Origin: Aralia elata
Taxonomy: Eukaryota; Streptophyta; Magnoliopsida; Apiales; Araliaceae
NCBI GenBank assembly: GCA_034770075.1
Contig: JAVJAP010000130.1
Span: forward strand, 62,001-126,000
DNA length: 64,000 nucleotides
Reading direction: 5' to 3'
Part shown: positions 37,542-50,325 of the stretch, piece after piece
How the letters are laid out: the number at the start of each line of letters is the position of its first letter
Numbering within the stretch: position 1 is the stretch's first letter
Notes under the pieces: model-generated
Database searches by the model: none
The model's input: the letters and a program-made list of their open reading frames with translations, nothing else
Told to the model about the DNA's origin: nothing
Program-made: the position numbers and the translations under genes

Positions 37542-37690
37542 TATCTCTTAAGATGCAACGAGCATATTTATGTTTCTATAGGAAGGCTTTACCTACTAGT
37601 TTTATATCTATAGCATTTCTAAGGCAAGGCTTTACCAACTAGTTTTATATCTCATGGTATCCCTCTCATCCCTTTTATAGGTAGGGATCA

Positions 37691-38626
37691 GGTATATGTT
37701 GGAAATTAAGTCAACGAAAATCATACAATAAAATAAAAAATAAAAAAAAAAAACAATACAAGATCTAATGTGAAAAATTCTTAAAAGAAAAAATCACAGG
37801 TTAAACTCCGAATCTCCATTATATCAAAATAATGGGCTTATAATAATTCTCTGAAATTCTACGCCCTAAAACTTGAGGTTCCACAATACTACGATACAAC
37901 TTTTTGCACGAATTAAAGCTGCAAAACTCTCTCCTTCACACAAGCACAAAATTCACTAACACCCTCTCTCAAATCTTAGAATGCTACATTACTTTTGATT
38001 GTGCTATACTTAAACAACTAAACATAAGATTCTGTTTATATATATTTCCTTTTCCTATTCAAAATAGGACAGTTCCAAGTCACTTTAAGGCTCACATTCT
38101 ACTTAGTGGTCGGTTGGTATGAATTAGGACTAGCTGCTTATGTGCCAATCCACACCAAACCTCCACTTACTTTAACTCAAGCTTCATCCTGGTCATGGAT
38201 AGATCACCTAGGTTCGGGTCTATAAGCAGTCACACAGATAGAAGTTGAATAGAACCTAGGTCGAAGGACCTGACCCAGTTGCTAGTCCCAAGCCTTATTA
38301 GAGACCAGGTGGGACTCCTCCTACCGATGATATCAACCTTGACCTTAAAGAGATCTTCGGCAATCGGTTACAAGTCATTAGATGTGGAAGTTCAGGGTGA
38401 TAAGAAGCTGACGGTTAGTAAGATTTCTTCTCATAATAAGACTTCAAAATATAATAAATATCCTATTAAAAATAGGACATTTTTTTTCTATAATAGCAAT
38501 TCTTTTCTGAATAGGATTCGAGTAATAATCCAATAGTACATACTCATAAACCTGAAAATATTGTAGGATTGAGATTAGGTTATATGTTCCTCATGATAAT
38601 AAATAGATAAAATAATCAAAATGATA
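37691..38626. other. Intergenic, nothing recognised
   Basis: AT-rich first half, then a more GC-balanced stretch (about 38110-38410) with no frame longer than 85 codons and no family motif. Possibly remains of an unidentified repeat. Confidence 0.4.
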
Positions 38627-38748
38627 ATTACTAGCGATTCTGGCTTCATGCAGGCGAGTTGCAGTCTACAATTCGATTTTTTGAGTTAGCTCACCCTCGT
38701 GGGATCGCGGCCCTTTGTACCGGCCATTGTAGAGCATGTGTGTCGCCC
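38627..38748 (-). pseudogene. rrn16: Nuclear plastid DNA insert: fragment of 16S rRNA gene
   Basis: Reading the minus strand from 38748: GGGCGACACACATGCTCTAC, then AATGGCCGGTACAAAGGG, CGCGATCCCACGAGGGTGAG, CTAACTC and, after a deletion, CTGCAACTCGCCTGCATGAA and ATCGCTAGTAAT. This is the conserved stretch before the 3' end of bacterial-type 16S rRNA. The GGGTGAGCTAACTC and CTCGCCTGCATGAAGCC forms fit plastid rather than mitochondrial rRNA. Point changes and a deletion show it is a decayed, non-functional insert of about 120 bp. Confidence 0.85.
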
Positions 38749-39369
38749 AAAAAATGTAAAACAAAAAAAAATAGAAATTGAAAGGGCTTAGCTAGGAAAA
38801 AAAACAAATATTAAGAAATACATTTGTAAAACGACGATTTTTTAAGAATTTTTTTTCAAAACTTATCCCTTAGGTTCAATAGAAATGTAGTAATGATAGC
38901 ATGATAACATCCAATTAATTAGAAAAAAATAATGATATGTTAAGATTTCATGACACTTTATAATCAAAATGTATATTAAAACAGACAAAAAAATATATTT
39001 ACACCGTTCTAAATTATAAGATTATTATCATAACTTTTGAAAGTTAAATAAGAAATTTTAAAATTAAAATAATTCATCAAAAATTATGAAACAATATATA
39101 TTATAATAAATACTTTTTTAGATATTTTAAAATATTTATTATTGTATCAATTAAAATTAAATGAAATGTTAATTTTGAATCTGAAAATTTCTTGTGTTAA
39201 TTTTAAAAAAGTCAATAACAAGGTTTGACTTTATGAAGTATAAACGCGTTTCACATGTTTCTTTAATTTTTGTTCTCGTCTTGCAAAAAAGCAACACCAC
39301 GTTTTTCACATGGGAAAGTTATGATAGCATTATTAAGAAGCATGTTAAGAAAATGGTAGCATTATTAAG

Positions 39370-39540
39370 AAGAATAAGTGGATACATTCAATATTTTTCT
39401 GATATGAAGATTATGAATGATATATGTAGGGCCAAAATCTCATCATCTAACATTATTAGGAAGAAAAAGTGGATCACATTCAATATTTTTATGATATGAA
39501 GATTATGAAAGATATATGTACGGCCAAAATCTCATCATCA
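39370..39540. repeat. Tandem duplication of about 85-88 bp
   Basis: AAGTGGATACATTCAATATT through GCCAAAATCTCATCATC (about 39376-39449) recurs at about 39467-39538 with small differences. Confidence 0.85.
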
Positions 39541-39696
39541 TATTGGTGCTCACACCACAATTTTTACCACATTCCACCAACAAAGGCCCACACCACAATT
39601 CCTCATCTCTTATAGCTCCATAACCTGCACACAGCTAATCAACCTACAGATAAGAAGATAAGTACTCTTTCAGAAATCAATTTATTAGACCCCACC

Positions 39697-39890
39697 GGCT
39701 GCTGCCATAATTGTTGGGAGAAGAAGTAGATAAGGGCCATAAGGCTATAAGCTACGCTAGCTGGAGGCTGAGTTTAGAATATTATATATAGGTTGGAAAG
39801 AAATGCCAAATACAAACAAAAGAGAACAAATATATGAAGTGATTATCGAGTACTGAACTCAGAGAGGCCTCTTAAAAGGCTTATAAGTTA
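39697..39890. repeat. Second copy of the BAHD 3' flank
   Basis: Shares GCTGCTGCC, AATTGTTGGGAGAAGAA, AGCTGGAGGCTG, AAAAGAGAACAAATATATGA and TCGAGTACTGAACTCA, in order, with 34085-34270, same orientation, separated by indels. It lies about 330 bases left of CACTA-3. Confidence 0.8.
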
Positions 39891-40234
39891 ACTAAAAGAG
39901 GCATACTATGTATTGCGATAATTTATATTAAATTAATAAGAACTATAATAAAGTTTCACTTATTATATCTCTCTAAAAAAGTTACTTGTTAGAAATAAAA
40001 ATAGATGTATGCAAATATTATTATTTACAAAAAAGAACCAAATCCTTATATAAGTTGTTAATTGAGTGGAGGCCAAGTATAATTGGCATCGGTTATCAAG
40101 ATGACATAAAATATTAGATATATAATATTAACATCCCCTCAAGCTGAAAGTCTTATAACAATTACAACAATAACTTTCAGCTTGCTTGAAATAGAATAAA
40201 AATTTAACTACAATGAAACTACCAAAAATCTGGG

Positions 40235-40705
40235 CATCTGAGACGAACAAAATCCGTCTAAAATACAGCAGAATTCGTCTCAAAATCGATTTTGAGACAA
40301 ATTTTGAAACGGATTCTGTCCGTGTAAGTAGGTCGCTAATTCTGTCTATTTCAAAAGCCGTCTCAAAACAAAAATTTAGATACGAATAATGTTCGTCTCA
40401 AATCCGTCTCAGAATATTAGATACGGAAAAAATCCGTGACCCATGGGGAGCTGAATTTTGAAACCGATTTTGCCGGTTTCAAATTTGGCGGGCAAAATTT
40501 GACGCCCTTTTTTAGTACACGAGCCGTCTCAAATCCGTCTCAAAATTATTTTAAGACAAGCAACATCCGTCTCAATTTCGTTTCAACTTTGACGCCAATA
40601 TCTTTTTAGCGCACATATTTTGAGACGGGCAACAACCGTCTCAAAATCTGTGTCAACTTTGGCACCAATATCGCACATTCTTTGAGACAGAAAAAACCCG
40701 TCTCA
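40235..40705. repeat. CACTA-3 left subterminal repeats
   Basis: Repeated CCGTCTCAAA, AATCCGTCTC and GAGACGGA-type strings in both orientations, with no coding. The same motif fills 63235-63715. Confidence 0.85.
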
Positions 40706-40951
40706 ATATGTTTATTAACAATAAATTACAAATATTTTCATAATTTAATTTCCAAATCTAAATGAAAGAAGTTGTTGTCATAAATATAAAATTGCATTCA
40801 ACAATCTTGATAATGAAAATAACAAAGCAATCCCTTTCTTGAATTCAAACAACTTTTCAACATCAAAATTGTAATAATAAAACTCTTACTGCATGAAGCC
40901 TAATACAAACATAAGGTTCACACTACCTAATCAAAGAAAGACGAGACATAT

Positions 40952-41094
40952 TTAGGAATCAACAATGGTAACCTCGACCTCAACACCAGGTTCAATGGTA
41001 ATGGAAGTAATCTGCTTAACAACATCAGGAGAGCTGAAGAGGTCAATCACACGTTTGTGGACTCAAAGCTCAAATCTATCACATGTGTTGGTTC
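40952..41094 (-). pseudogene. RPS20: Captured last exon of 40S ribosomal protein S20 (uS10)
   Basis: A 143-base exon after a minus-strand AG reads GTNTCDRFEL, a TGA, then VHKRVIDLFSSPDVVKQITS and ITIEPGVEVEVTIVDS plus stop. This is the C-terminus of plant ribosomal protein S20. Compared with the remembered family sequence, a Trp has become Cys and an Arg codon (CGA) has become TGA. Known role: small-subunit component near the mRNA entry region. Here it is a captured, broken fragment retaining its 3' splice site, so it came from genomic DNA rather than from processed mRNA. Confidence 0.92.
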
Positions 41095-41888
41095 CTGGAC
41101 ATTGAAAGGGAAATGTTTCAAGTCAGAGTAATTTCAGTTATTAAAGCCAAACAAGCAAGCCCTACTATTAGTGAGAATTATACTACTTTTACACATAAAG
41201 AACATTTAGCACAGAAAATTTCAAAGCATCAAAATGTAGCGAAAATGGAATTGAAACAATCACTGTACTCCTCAAAGCGACGGGATATGGGAACGCCCAT
41301 TTCTTTGGCCAGAAAAAATGTTTTTCCCCTCACAGTCAGTCCCAATAGGTAATTGCAGAAACTCTGCGCTTCACATGGCAATAGGATATGACAACACGAT
41401 TTTCCTTAAGAGGAAGAGTCCTTACCCGTTGAAGAATAAACGGTTCAACCACTAAGCATCAAAGAGAGCTTGATTTGTGATGATTTTAGGGATTTGCAGA
41501 TATTTCCTCCTTCCCCCCCTCCCCCCAAATTCATTCCAAAACATCACACAATAAAAATACAAAAGAGCGACTACTTGAAAAACATACAGTGAGATAGGGG
41601 GAGAGTGAGGTGAGAGAAATAGTTTCACAACACACACAGACAAAAACACGGTGAAACTCTATCATAAAAAGAATTATTGTTGCGGTATCTATGGTGATGT
41701 ACATAAAATTCAGGTCTCAAACAAGAAAACAACATTTAGTGTACTCAACACTTTCCAGTTGCATATATACACAAACAAGCCATAATCAACTACACCAATT
41801 TCACCTACAAACCCATTATAAGAAGGAAAAACTAACATGGTGCTGCCAGAAAATCTAATTATTATAGGGAGAATAGAGAAGCATGTAC
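41095..41888. other. CACTA-3 interior between captured fragments
   Basis: No supported gene. The minus strand at about 41285-41460 has a less AT-rich, exon-like patch (frame reading PLKENRVVISYCHVKRRVSA) that I cannot assign. The plus-strand frame at 41083-41352 lies mostly opposite this and shows no family motif. Confidence 0.35.
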
Positions 41889-42214
41889 CCAAATCACAGA
41901 GAAGGCTAATCTCTCCACATCAGCTCGAAGTGAACATACATCTGCAAGTTAAAAAATCAGATCACAGTGAGCTATCCAAAAAGTTCTCACAAAAGTAATT
42001 ACTATCTCAGCAGAAAGAAATAATGGGCAGCAATCATTCAAGGGCTGTGATATAAATCTACAGTTCAACTAGACATTTGAAACATTACCTTCTGTTAGAG
42101 GGTTTGGGAGCATGTCAATTCAGCGCTCAACAAGGTAGACAGAAGTGCCTCTTTGTGTAGCCTCATCATCAAGGGGGGTACCAGGGTGAACAAAGTTTGT
42201 GACATCAGTAATAT
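41889..42214 (-). pseudogene. Two captured exons of RRP44/DIS3 exosome ribonuclease
   Basis: Exon at 42214-42089 (minus) reads ITDVTNFVHPGTPLDDEATQ, RGTSVYLVER, a TGA in place of an Arg codon, then IDMLPNPLTE. After an intron with GT and AG borders, exon 41941-41889 reads DVCSLRADVERLAFSVIW. Together they match the RNB catalytic domain of plant RRP44A (DIS3), the 3'-to-5' exonuclease of the RNA exosome. Only about 60 of roughly 900 residues are present, and a nonsense codon interrupts them. The preserved intron shows genomic capture. It has the same orientation as the S20, DRP2 and H3 fragments. Confidence 0.9.
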
Positions 42215-43129
42215 CTGGTTGGATGTTATCAAGGAATAACACTAAACCCCATTGTCAAAGGTTCAAATGGAAACCCACATTAAATTAGATACTGTGAAAC
42301 CAGCTAAGCAATGTGGTTAATAGTTTTTCTTTTTCTAATGGCAGAAAATTACAACAAAGAAGTAGGAAAACTTATAAAGATAAATTGATCATAATCGCAC
42401 AATCAAGAAACCATCCAAAACAATAAAGCGAATGGAATCACTGGACTTGAAGAAAAAATAAAAGGCAATGACTTGGAGCAGTTGCAATTCAACATTCAAA
42501 ATAATTGCTAGAACGGCTGCATTAACTGCATGACGAATGAGTATTATGTGACACATTAGTGGTAGCACAACTTGAAGACCAAAATTTTTTAATGAATGAA
42601 TATAATGCAGCAGTGGACATTAAAAATATAAAATACAAAACTTTACGACCTTGTTGCTTTCCAGTTGAGCACAGAAATGGACAAAAAATATAATCATTGT
42701 AATTAGGCCATGAGAATCAAAAGATAATAATTATGCAAGACCAAAGAAAGACATGCATCAAACCAAAACTGTTGGTATAAAGTGCTATCTAATGAAAATG
42801 AGCCAGTAAATATATAGTTTGGTGGACCATCAGATTTTTGCTATTAAAAGATGATAAATGTATGTTATTTTCTTTAAAATCTCGAGAAAACTACCATGAT
42901 TCACAAAAAACAATTCTACATTTAATTTGCTGTTTTAAAAAGAAAATTGTACAATTAAATGCTCATTCATATTTCAAGATAACAGTGATGATTATACCTT
43001 CAAAATGATGACCCCGTGGACATGTCGTTCTTCTTGTTTTTTTGTGTATCCAAGCTACAAAACAAAAGTATATCATAAATTAGAAAATAAACAAAAATGA
43101 TCATCTGCAAGCAATGAAAAGAAACTGAC

Positions 43130-43179
<50 letters not shown>

Positions 43180-43815
43180 CTTGACATTTGTATAAAAGTG
43201 AGCATTATTGAATATTGTAATTTATTAAAAGGAAATATTACGCTACAATCAAGTGATGTTAGATTACCTACGCAAGAGAAAATTGCATACATTTAAAATA
43301 TTAGAGGTTGGACATATCCTGACATGTACTTGACATATTTGTATCCTACTTTTTAGAGAGTACATTTTTTTAAGTGTGTTCATATCACGTAGTATTGGTA
43401 TCTCATACATGTGATCATACTTCAGAAGCGTCGAGGTGTTGGGAATAATCCCCAGGTGGAATAGCATGTACGCACACCCAATAAGTGTTAAGCGTGTACA
43501 TAAATTATATAAGAGAAATAGAGGTTGAAGACTATTTATAGAAAAATAAAAAGAAGCAAATTAAAAATAAATGCAACATCCTACATGATACTCTCTCCCC
43601 TCCATCAAGAACAGAGTCCTAATTCTTTTCACCTTTTTCTTTTACTTTTTCAATTTTCTTTTCGAATATTAAGTTTAGCACATAACACACAAGTACATAA
43701 TTTTTTCCTTATTTCCATAAATTAAATTTTAAAGCCTAAGAATTTTTTATTGAGAGAAATTATATGAGAGAAATTATGTCTATGCAAACCTTAATAATTA
43801 AAAGGGGAAAAGAAC
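42215..43815. other. CACTA-3 interior, intron-like, with microsatellite
   Basis: AT-rich DNA without supported coding. A TA/CA microsatellite lies at 43137-43178. The last 5 bases (AGAAC, 43811-43815) are the left target duplication of the solo LTR. Confidence 0.5.
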
Positions 43816-44390
43816 TGTAACGCCCCCAAAATTCGGGTCTTGCCTTTAAACCCAATTCCGGCGTGTCACGGTACTACCCATACAACATAGTCTCACTACA
43901 TGAATGTAATACAAAATTATTACAACATATTCTCACCTAATCCCAGGTACGAAGACCTTTACTAATACATCAACAAATAATATTACTTAATTTCATAATA
44001 TCACAACAAGAATTTAGTCCTTCTACTTAACAGTTACTAACTCTTCTCTTCTTCGTACTAATCTGGCCCTTCAACTCTAGCTGTAAAAAAGTTAGAATTT
44101 TTTTGCAAGAGTGAGCATTCAATTGCCCAACAAGTATAAGCAGTTGAACAAATAACACCATAGGAGTAAAATAACATCTGACTGAAATCTTCAACAATTG
44201 AACAATAATTGTGAAGTAATGCAAATAAACAGGAATAATATAAATTCCTTATCATCTATCATTGCTAACATCATCATCACTATCACCATATTTAAAAACA
44301 ATTAACATTAACCTGTTTCTCATCAAAGTTCTTGATTTCTAGGACTTAGTATATTAAACAGTTCGATTAACGAACATTTCTTTGAATTGC

Positions 44391-44393
44391 ACC
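44391..44393. other. CACTA-2 target site duplication, left (ACC)
   Basis: ACC precedes CACTACAAAA at 44394 and recurs at 54426-54428 after GTAGTG. Confidence 0.85.
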
Positions 44394-44399
44394 CACTAC

Positions 44400-44700
44400 A
44401 AAAAAACAGATCATTGGCGACGGGGGCATTACTGACGGCATGAGTCCCGTCGATAATATCATCAATACCGACGGGGAAGCCGTCGCCAATGTGTGCCGTC
44501 GACAATGACATATCCCCGGGTAGAATTTGGTGCGAAATTTTCGCGGTGGAGGGAAAAGACATAGGCGATGGGATAAAAAAGGCATTGGCGACGGGGTTCC
44601 CGTCGAGATAGACTCATTGGCAACGGGGTAAATATCGACGGACATGCCGTCGAGAATGACTCCTTTTTAAAGCCCTAGTCCCGACGACAACGACTCCTTT
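44400..44700. repeat. CACTA-2 left subterminal repeats
   Basis: Repeats of CATTGGCGACGGG, CCGTCGACAATGA and similar strings in both orientations, GC-rich against an AT-rich background. The likely binding sites for the element's TNPA-like protein, by analogy with En/Spm. Open frames on the minus strand here are artefacts. Confidence 0.85.
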
Positions 44701-45832
44701 TTGTTTTCCCTCGCCTAGCTGCTTTGGGTTTTTGATCCCTTAATCCCAGTTCGCCCCATTTGCTGAAATCACTGAATTGATTATCCCATACTCTAAAATA
44801 CAATCATTAATCTTGGTTCGCCCCATTTGCTTAAATCAATTCGAGAGGTCAATTGATCATCTTAGCTATCCCCTGCTTCCTACTGCACACAGTCCGGTAA
44901 CGGCAAGTACCTCCGGCCACCACTGCTCCCCCTCTTCTTCTTTCTTCTTATTTACTCCTGGTTTCCCCTAAATTGGAAAATGTATGATTTCATTCTGCAT
45001 GATTTTTTATGTTATGTTGAATGGGTTGATTTTTTATGTTATGTTGAATGGGTTGATTTTTTATGTTCTGCTGAATGGGTTGATTAATTTCTGAGGATGC
45101 AAAGTTCAAGTATCCATCAATTAGGCATAATCTGTGATTAAGATTAGCATAAGGGGTAATGCCTGCAAGACAATGCTATAAGTTTTAGTAATTATCTGGC
45201 AAATGAAAATTCTTAGTTTTCAACATTAAGAATGTTTGAATGAAGTTAAGCTAATAGACCGACCAACTAATGATGCAAAACTGGCACAATAGGAGTGTAT
45301 TGAAGAAAACTTGGACTGAAAAGTAAGCATTAAAATTAGGGCTTTTGAGCATGTAATTTATCAACCTGTTATAGTAAGCAACTCCCTTCCAGTTTACTTT
45401 CCCACTTCCATCTACATTGCATGTATACTATTATTCTACAGTTGATTGTTGTGAGTTTTTACTTGGATGACTTTGTTCTTCTTCTTTTTTTTATTTTATG
45501 TATTTGTTGTCATGGTTATATGTTAGGTTTTAGTAATGTTTATGGTCTGTAAAGCTTTCTTTCCACTACCATATTTTGAATTGTTAGATCTTTTGCAAAC
45601 CCATAATGAGCAGTAGAGTGGGTCTTTAAATCTAGATGTTTACAATAGATTTGGTCTAGTCATCAAGTGTAAAAATCTGGACAGCAAAAAGAAAGATCAA
45701 TGGCTTTCAAGTTCTGAATTTATTGAAAAAGGAGTTTGTCTTTAAAGGAGTTAAGGGCAAAGTTGTCAAAAAATAATACATTATTCTGTGCCTATTTTTA
45801 TTATCCTATTAGTATCAATTGCCAAAATTTGT

Positions 45833-45870
<38 letters not shown>

Positions 45871-46489
45871 ATTGGGTTTGGCCTCTGGTCTATAATGCCT
45901 ATTACTAAAGCTTAATTGGACGAAGAATCAATTCTACTTTACGAATATTGTAGTAAAAAATCACGCTTGGATTACTTGAACCATGAGTTGGTAACATGTT
46001 GCATAGTATAATGTGTAAGTCGGGAAAAAATAACAATATATTGCACTTCTATTATCTCCTTCATCTAATTTTAATTGTCGTAATTTTTTAATTTAAATGT
46101 CTCAAAATCATTTCCTCTTTTCAAGCTTATAAATATACTTCTAACAATACAACAATTGTTATCCTTTAAATTTGAATGAGTTTTTATCGCGTATGATTGT
46201 TGTCTTTGATTTAGGTTCATGAGATTAGTAGCCTTAACATGGGGTGAGAAATCTGAAATTTCAATTTTAACATTTATATAGTATGAAAAGTCCCAACCCC
46301 TTGTTTTGTTATTTGAGCTTTTACTACTAAATAGTCCTTTTTGTTTAAAAACATGAAGAATTGGGATAAAAGCCTGACCCGTTAGAGTGGAGATGAAGTT
46401 AGGACACTCATATGTATGCGTAGACATTAACCCTCCTATTTGTGTTTTGTTTTTCCTCATATATAGCAGCCCGTAGTGCATAGACCAAG
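44701..46489. other. CACTA-2 5' region upstream of the transposase gene
   Basis: 1.8 kb non-coding, presumably holding the promoter and 5' leader. It contains three tandem 27-bp units at 45001-45081 (GATTTTTTATGTTATGTTGA start) and a TA run at 45836-45868. I cannot place a TATA box with confidence. Confidence 0.45.
45001..45081. repeat. 27-bp tandem repeat, three copies
   Basis: Units start at 45001, 45028 and 45055; the third has two substitutions. Confidence 0.9.
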
Positions 46490-49400
46490 ATGTCTGTTGA
46501 TCGAAGTTGGATGGAACGTAGGGTAGCCAATGATAAGAGTGGGCTTAGCTCTGAGTACCGTAATGGGGTTGAACAGTTTCTCAATTTTGCATTTGAGCAA
46601 GTCAGCGGCGATGAGATCAGATGTCCTTGTAAGAGGTGTGTGAATGAAGTGTGGAAGGAAAGGAGTGATGTCATGTGCGACTTATTTGCGTATGGGTTCA
46701 AGCAGGGTTATACGACATGGATCTATCATGGGGAAACCTGGTTGGATGAACATGAATCCGAACCGGAATCTAGAGGTGACGAAATCTTTGACTGTACTAA
46801 CATGATAGTCGAAGCTGCTGGTTCATTCTTTCAGTGGAATACAAATAGGGATGACGGTAGCGTCGAGCAAGAGCCAAATGACGGGGCTAAGGGTTTCTAT
46901 CAGTTATTGCATGAATCAGCGATGCCACTGTATGACGGACACGAAAAACACACCGTGTTATCTGCAGTGACTAAGCTTTTACACTTCAAGAACGAGCATG
47001 ACTGCAGCGAGAGAGGTTTTAATGAACTGCTCAACATTGTGAAGGAGTTCTTACCGGCAGGCAATAAGTTACCGGAATCGTACTACGATGTGAAGAAACT
47101 GGTCAAAAGGCTTAATCTAGGGTATGAGAAGATTGATGCTTGTGAGAATGATTGTATGTTGTATTACGGTGATGATAATAAAGATAAGAGGTCATGTGAT
47201 ATATGCGGTACAAGTAGATACTATGAACAACGCTGGAAAAAGGGAAAAGACGTGGCGAGAAAGATCTTACGTTACTTTCCCATTGCACCAAGGCTTCAGC
47301 GGTTGTTCATGTCAACACATACCGCCGATGATATGAGGTGGCACTCTACACGGGACATAGTGGAAGGTCAACTGACGCACCCGGCAGATGGGCTTGAGTG
47401 GAAAAATTTTGACAGAAAGCACCCCTCGTTTGCTAACGAGGTGCGCAATGTTAGGCTTGGACTTGCTACGGATGGCTTTAATCCGTTTAATGGGTCTTAC
47501 ACCAAGCCCTACTCAACTTGGCCAGTGATTATTGTTGTGTATAACCTTCCACCTTCGATGTGCATGAAAGATCCCTACATGTTCATGCCTTTACTGATTT
47601 CGGGTGATAAGAGTCCAAGTAAAGACATTAATGTCTACCTCAGGCCATTAGTTGATGAGTTGAAGATGTTGTGGGATAAAGGGGTTCAAACTTATGATGT
47701 ATCTCTTAAACAAAACTTTGAAATGAGGGCAGCTTTACTGTGGACCATAAATGACTACCCGACATTAGGAATGATCAGTGGATGGTCGACTCACGGGGGC
47801 TTGTCATGTCCCGTGTGCATGGGGTCAGTTAAAGCTATGCGGCTCAAACATGGGGGGAAAATTAGTTTCTTTGCAACTTCTAGACAGTTTTTGCCGATTG
47901 AACATCGTTATCGACGGATGAGTAGACAATTCAATCGAAAAACAGAGAAACGTCAAGTACCTGACCGTCTTTCTGGGACAACAGTGTTGAGTTGGCTTAC
48001 TCACTTGAATTTTCCACCTCCAGGGAAGAATCACAGACTAGAGCGAGCTTATGGTTATGGTCAGGTTCACAACTGAACCCATCGTTGCATGTTCTTTGAG
48101 TTGCCTTATTAGGCTACACTCTGCATCCGTCATTGTTTAGATCCGATGCATACCGAAAAGAATGTATTTGATAACATTTTTTATACAGTCCTAGATGTCA
48201 GTGGTAGAACAAAGGACAACAACAAGTCGAGACTTGATTTGGCAGAAATGAACATTCGAGAACATTTGTGGTTGTATCAGGAGGGTGGTAAGAAGGTAAC
48301 GCCTAAAGCTGATTATACTTTGACCAGAGAACAGTTGATATTGCTATGTAATTGGATCAGTGGACTAAAGCTCCCAGATGGATATGCTTCAAATATAGCA
48401 AGGTGTTGTAAAGTCGAAGAGCTGAAGTTTCGGGGACTAAAAAGTCATGATTGTCACATTTTCATGCAGAAGCTGATCCCCGTGGCATTTATCGATTTGT
48501 TGCCGAAACGTGTGGTTGAAGCACTGACAGAACTTTCTAATTTCTTTAGAGATCTATGCTTAACAGAGCTCCAGCTCAGAGACATAGATAAAATGGAGAT
48601 GCAGATAGTGGAAATAATGTGCAAGTTAGAAATGATATTCCCTCCATCGTTTTTTGATTCAATGGAGCATTTGCCTATTCACCTGCCATACGAAGCCAAG
48701 TTTGGTGGTCCCGTGCAATATAGATGGATGTATCCATTCGAGAGGTAATGACATTAATGTTTTAAATACGTTAAACTGTTCATTCTTGTTTTCTTATGTA
48801 TCCATGCATATAAAAACCCACGTAGATATATGCGACGTCTAAAGCAAAAGGTGAAGAATAGAGCCCGTGTAGAGGGGTCAATTGCTGAAAGTTATGTTAT
48901 GGAGGAGCTTGTTAATTTCTGCTCGTTGTACTTTGAGCCGAATGTTCAGACGAGGCACAATCGCTTACGGAGGAACGAGGCTGTTGCACACGAGGACAAT
49001 GGAGAATTAACGGCCTTTAGTCATCCTGTACATCCATTCGGCAGGAAAAAAAGGCGATTCTTAACCGATAATGAGTATGCAGCTGCCACATTGTATGCAC
49101 TTGTAAACATGAATGAAGTAGCACCATACATTAAGTAAGTAGTAATAACTATGTCGATTGTAAATATTATAAGTATCTTGCATTTACATTAAGTTTATAC
49201 CTGTACTGCAGTCAATATGATGCTGAGATACGTGAAGCGAATCCGATTATATCGGACGGGGACTTACAAAATTTGAGAAATAGAGAATTTGTGCAATGGT
49301 TTAAAAATGTAGTAAGTCTCTTAAACCAATACCTAAATGCATTTACCCTCATGAATGAATCTTAGGTCCCAAATAATTATTGTTTGTTATTTTTGTGTTA

Positions 49401-50134
49401 CTGTACATTAGGTCCTCGCAGATGATAAAGCTGACATTCGGCTTAAGCTTATAGCTGATGGTCCTGAAAGATCTGTAGATACTTATAAATGTTGCATTGT
49501 TAACGGTTACAGATTTAAGTGTTGCGATATTGGGGAAGTCGCTTCATCTGATTCTGGTGTTGTGGTTAAAGGTAGTTGCTACGATAACCTTTGGGATGAC
49601 TGGTATGGACGCTTGCTAGAAGTCGTCGTTCTCAAATATTGGGGTCAAAAAGAGTTGGTTTGCTTCAATTGTCATTGGTTTGATGTTGAAAATGGAGTTA
49701 GATTAGATAAAAATTCAGGACTAGTGACAGTGAATGTTAAATCAAAATTAAACTCAGACGAGCCTTTTATTTTAGCAAGTCAAGCAACATAGGTGTACTA
49801 CGCACGGAGTGTTAAGACTCCTGCAAGCTCATGGTATGCTGTTATAACCACCAAAGCTCGTGGTTTTCAAGGCACAGCTCCTCGTCCAGACGATGAACCT
49901 TTACAAGTCGAGTCAACTAGTGTCACACCTGCTGATGTGACAGTTATTAGTGAGTCTAGTGAAGATGAGGATGATGTCGTCACTGTCGAAAGTGAAGAAC
50001 ATGTTGCAGAGGAGGAAGATATAAATGAAGAAATCATTGAGGATGACGAGGATGGTGATGACAGCGAGAATGAAGAGCTACAACTCGAAGATGAAGATTC
50101 TGATATTGATGGCTTTGATGATATAAATGATTAG
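46490..50134 (+). pseudogene. CACTA transposase (TNPD/TNP2 type), four exons, three nonsense codons
   Basis: Exons 46490-48744, 48826-49134, 49212-49311 and 49412-50134 join with consistent phase and GT-AG borders (1,128 codons). Order: a Transpos_assoc domain (CPCKRC at residues 45-50, TTWIYHGE at 75-82); Transposase_21 at about 255-455 with LATDGFNPF at 325-333 (its Asp a likely catalytic residue) and GWSTHGGLSCPVC at 431-443; DUF4218 through exon 2; DUF4216 in exon 4 (LKYWGQKELVCFNCHWFDV); an acidic C-terminus. Stops: TGA at 48074-48076 and TAG at 48110-48112, both in place of Trp; TAG at 49790-49792 in place of Gln. All are G-to-A or C-to-T changes. The protein would cut the element ends; this copy ends inside the catalytic region. 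Confidence 0.93.
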
Positions 50135-50325
50135 GAGTATGCACTATTTATGCCTTAGGGGCTTGATCATGTTGTAATAGTTTTTGTAGTGCAATCATGA
50201 TGGTGTAACTTATATTATTCTATTAATTAAGGTGAAAAATTGATTTACGATTACTATTTTTGATTATTACTGTGATTACACTTTATTAGGCACTTTTAAG
50301 TTGATTTATTTACAGTTATAGACAT
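50135..50325. other. Spacer between TNPD and TNPA genes
   Basis: About 190 bases. It carries the string ATGCCTTAGGGGCTTGATCA at about 50151, which recurs at about 50645 within TNPA intron 2. It presumably contains the TNPD 3' end and the TNPA leader. Confidence 0.5.

Larger units (their letters stand above)
38749..40216. other. Intergenic DNA left of CACTA-3
   Basis: AT-rich and without genes. It contains a tandem duplication at 39370-39540 and a second copy of the BAHD 3' flank at 39697-39890. Confidence 0.5.

Noticed and set aside
41083..41352. Plus-strand ORF in CACTA-3
   Set aside because: It begins inside the S20 exon on the opposite strand and has no recognisable homology.
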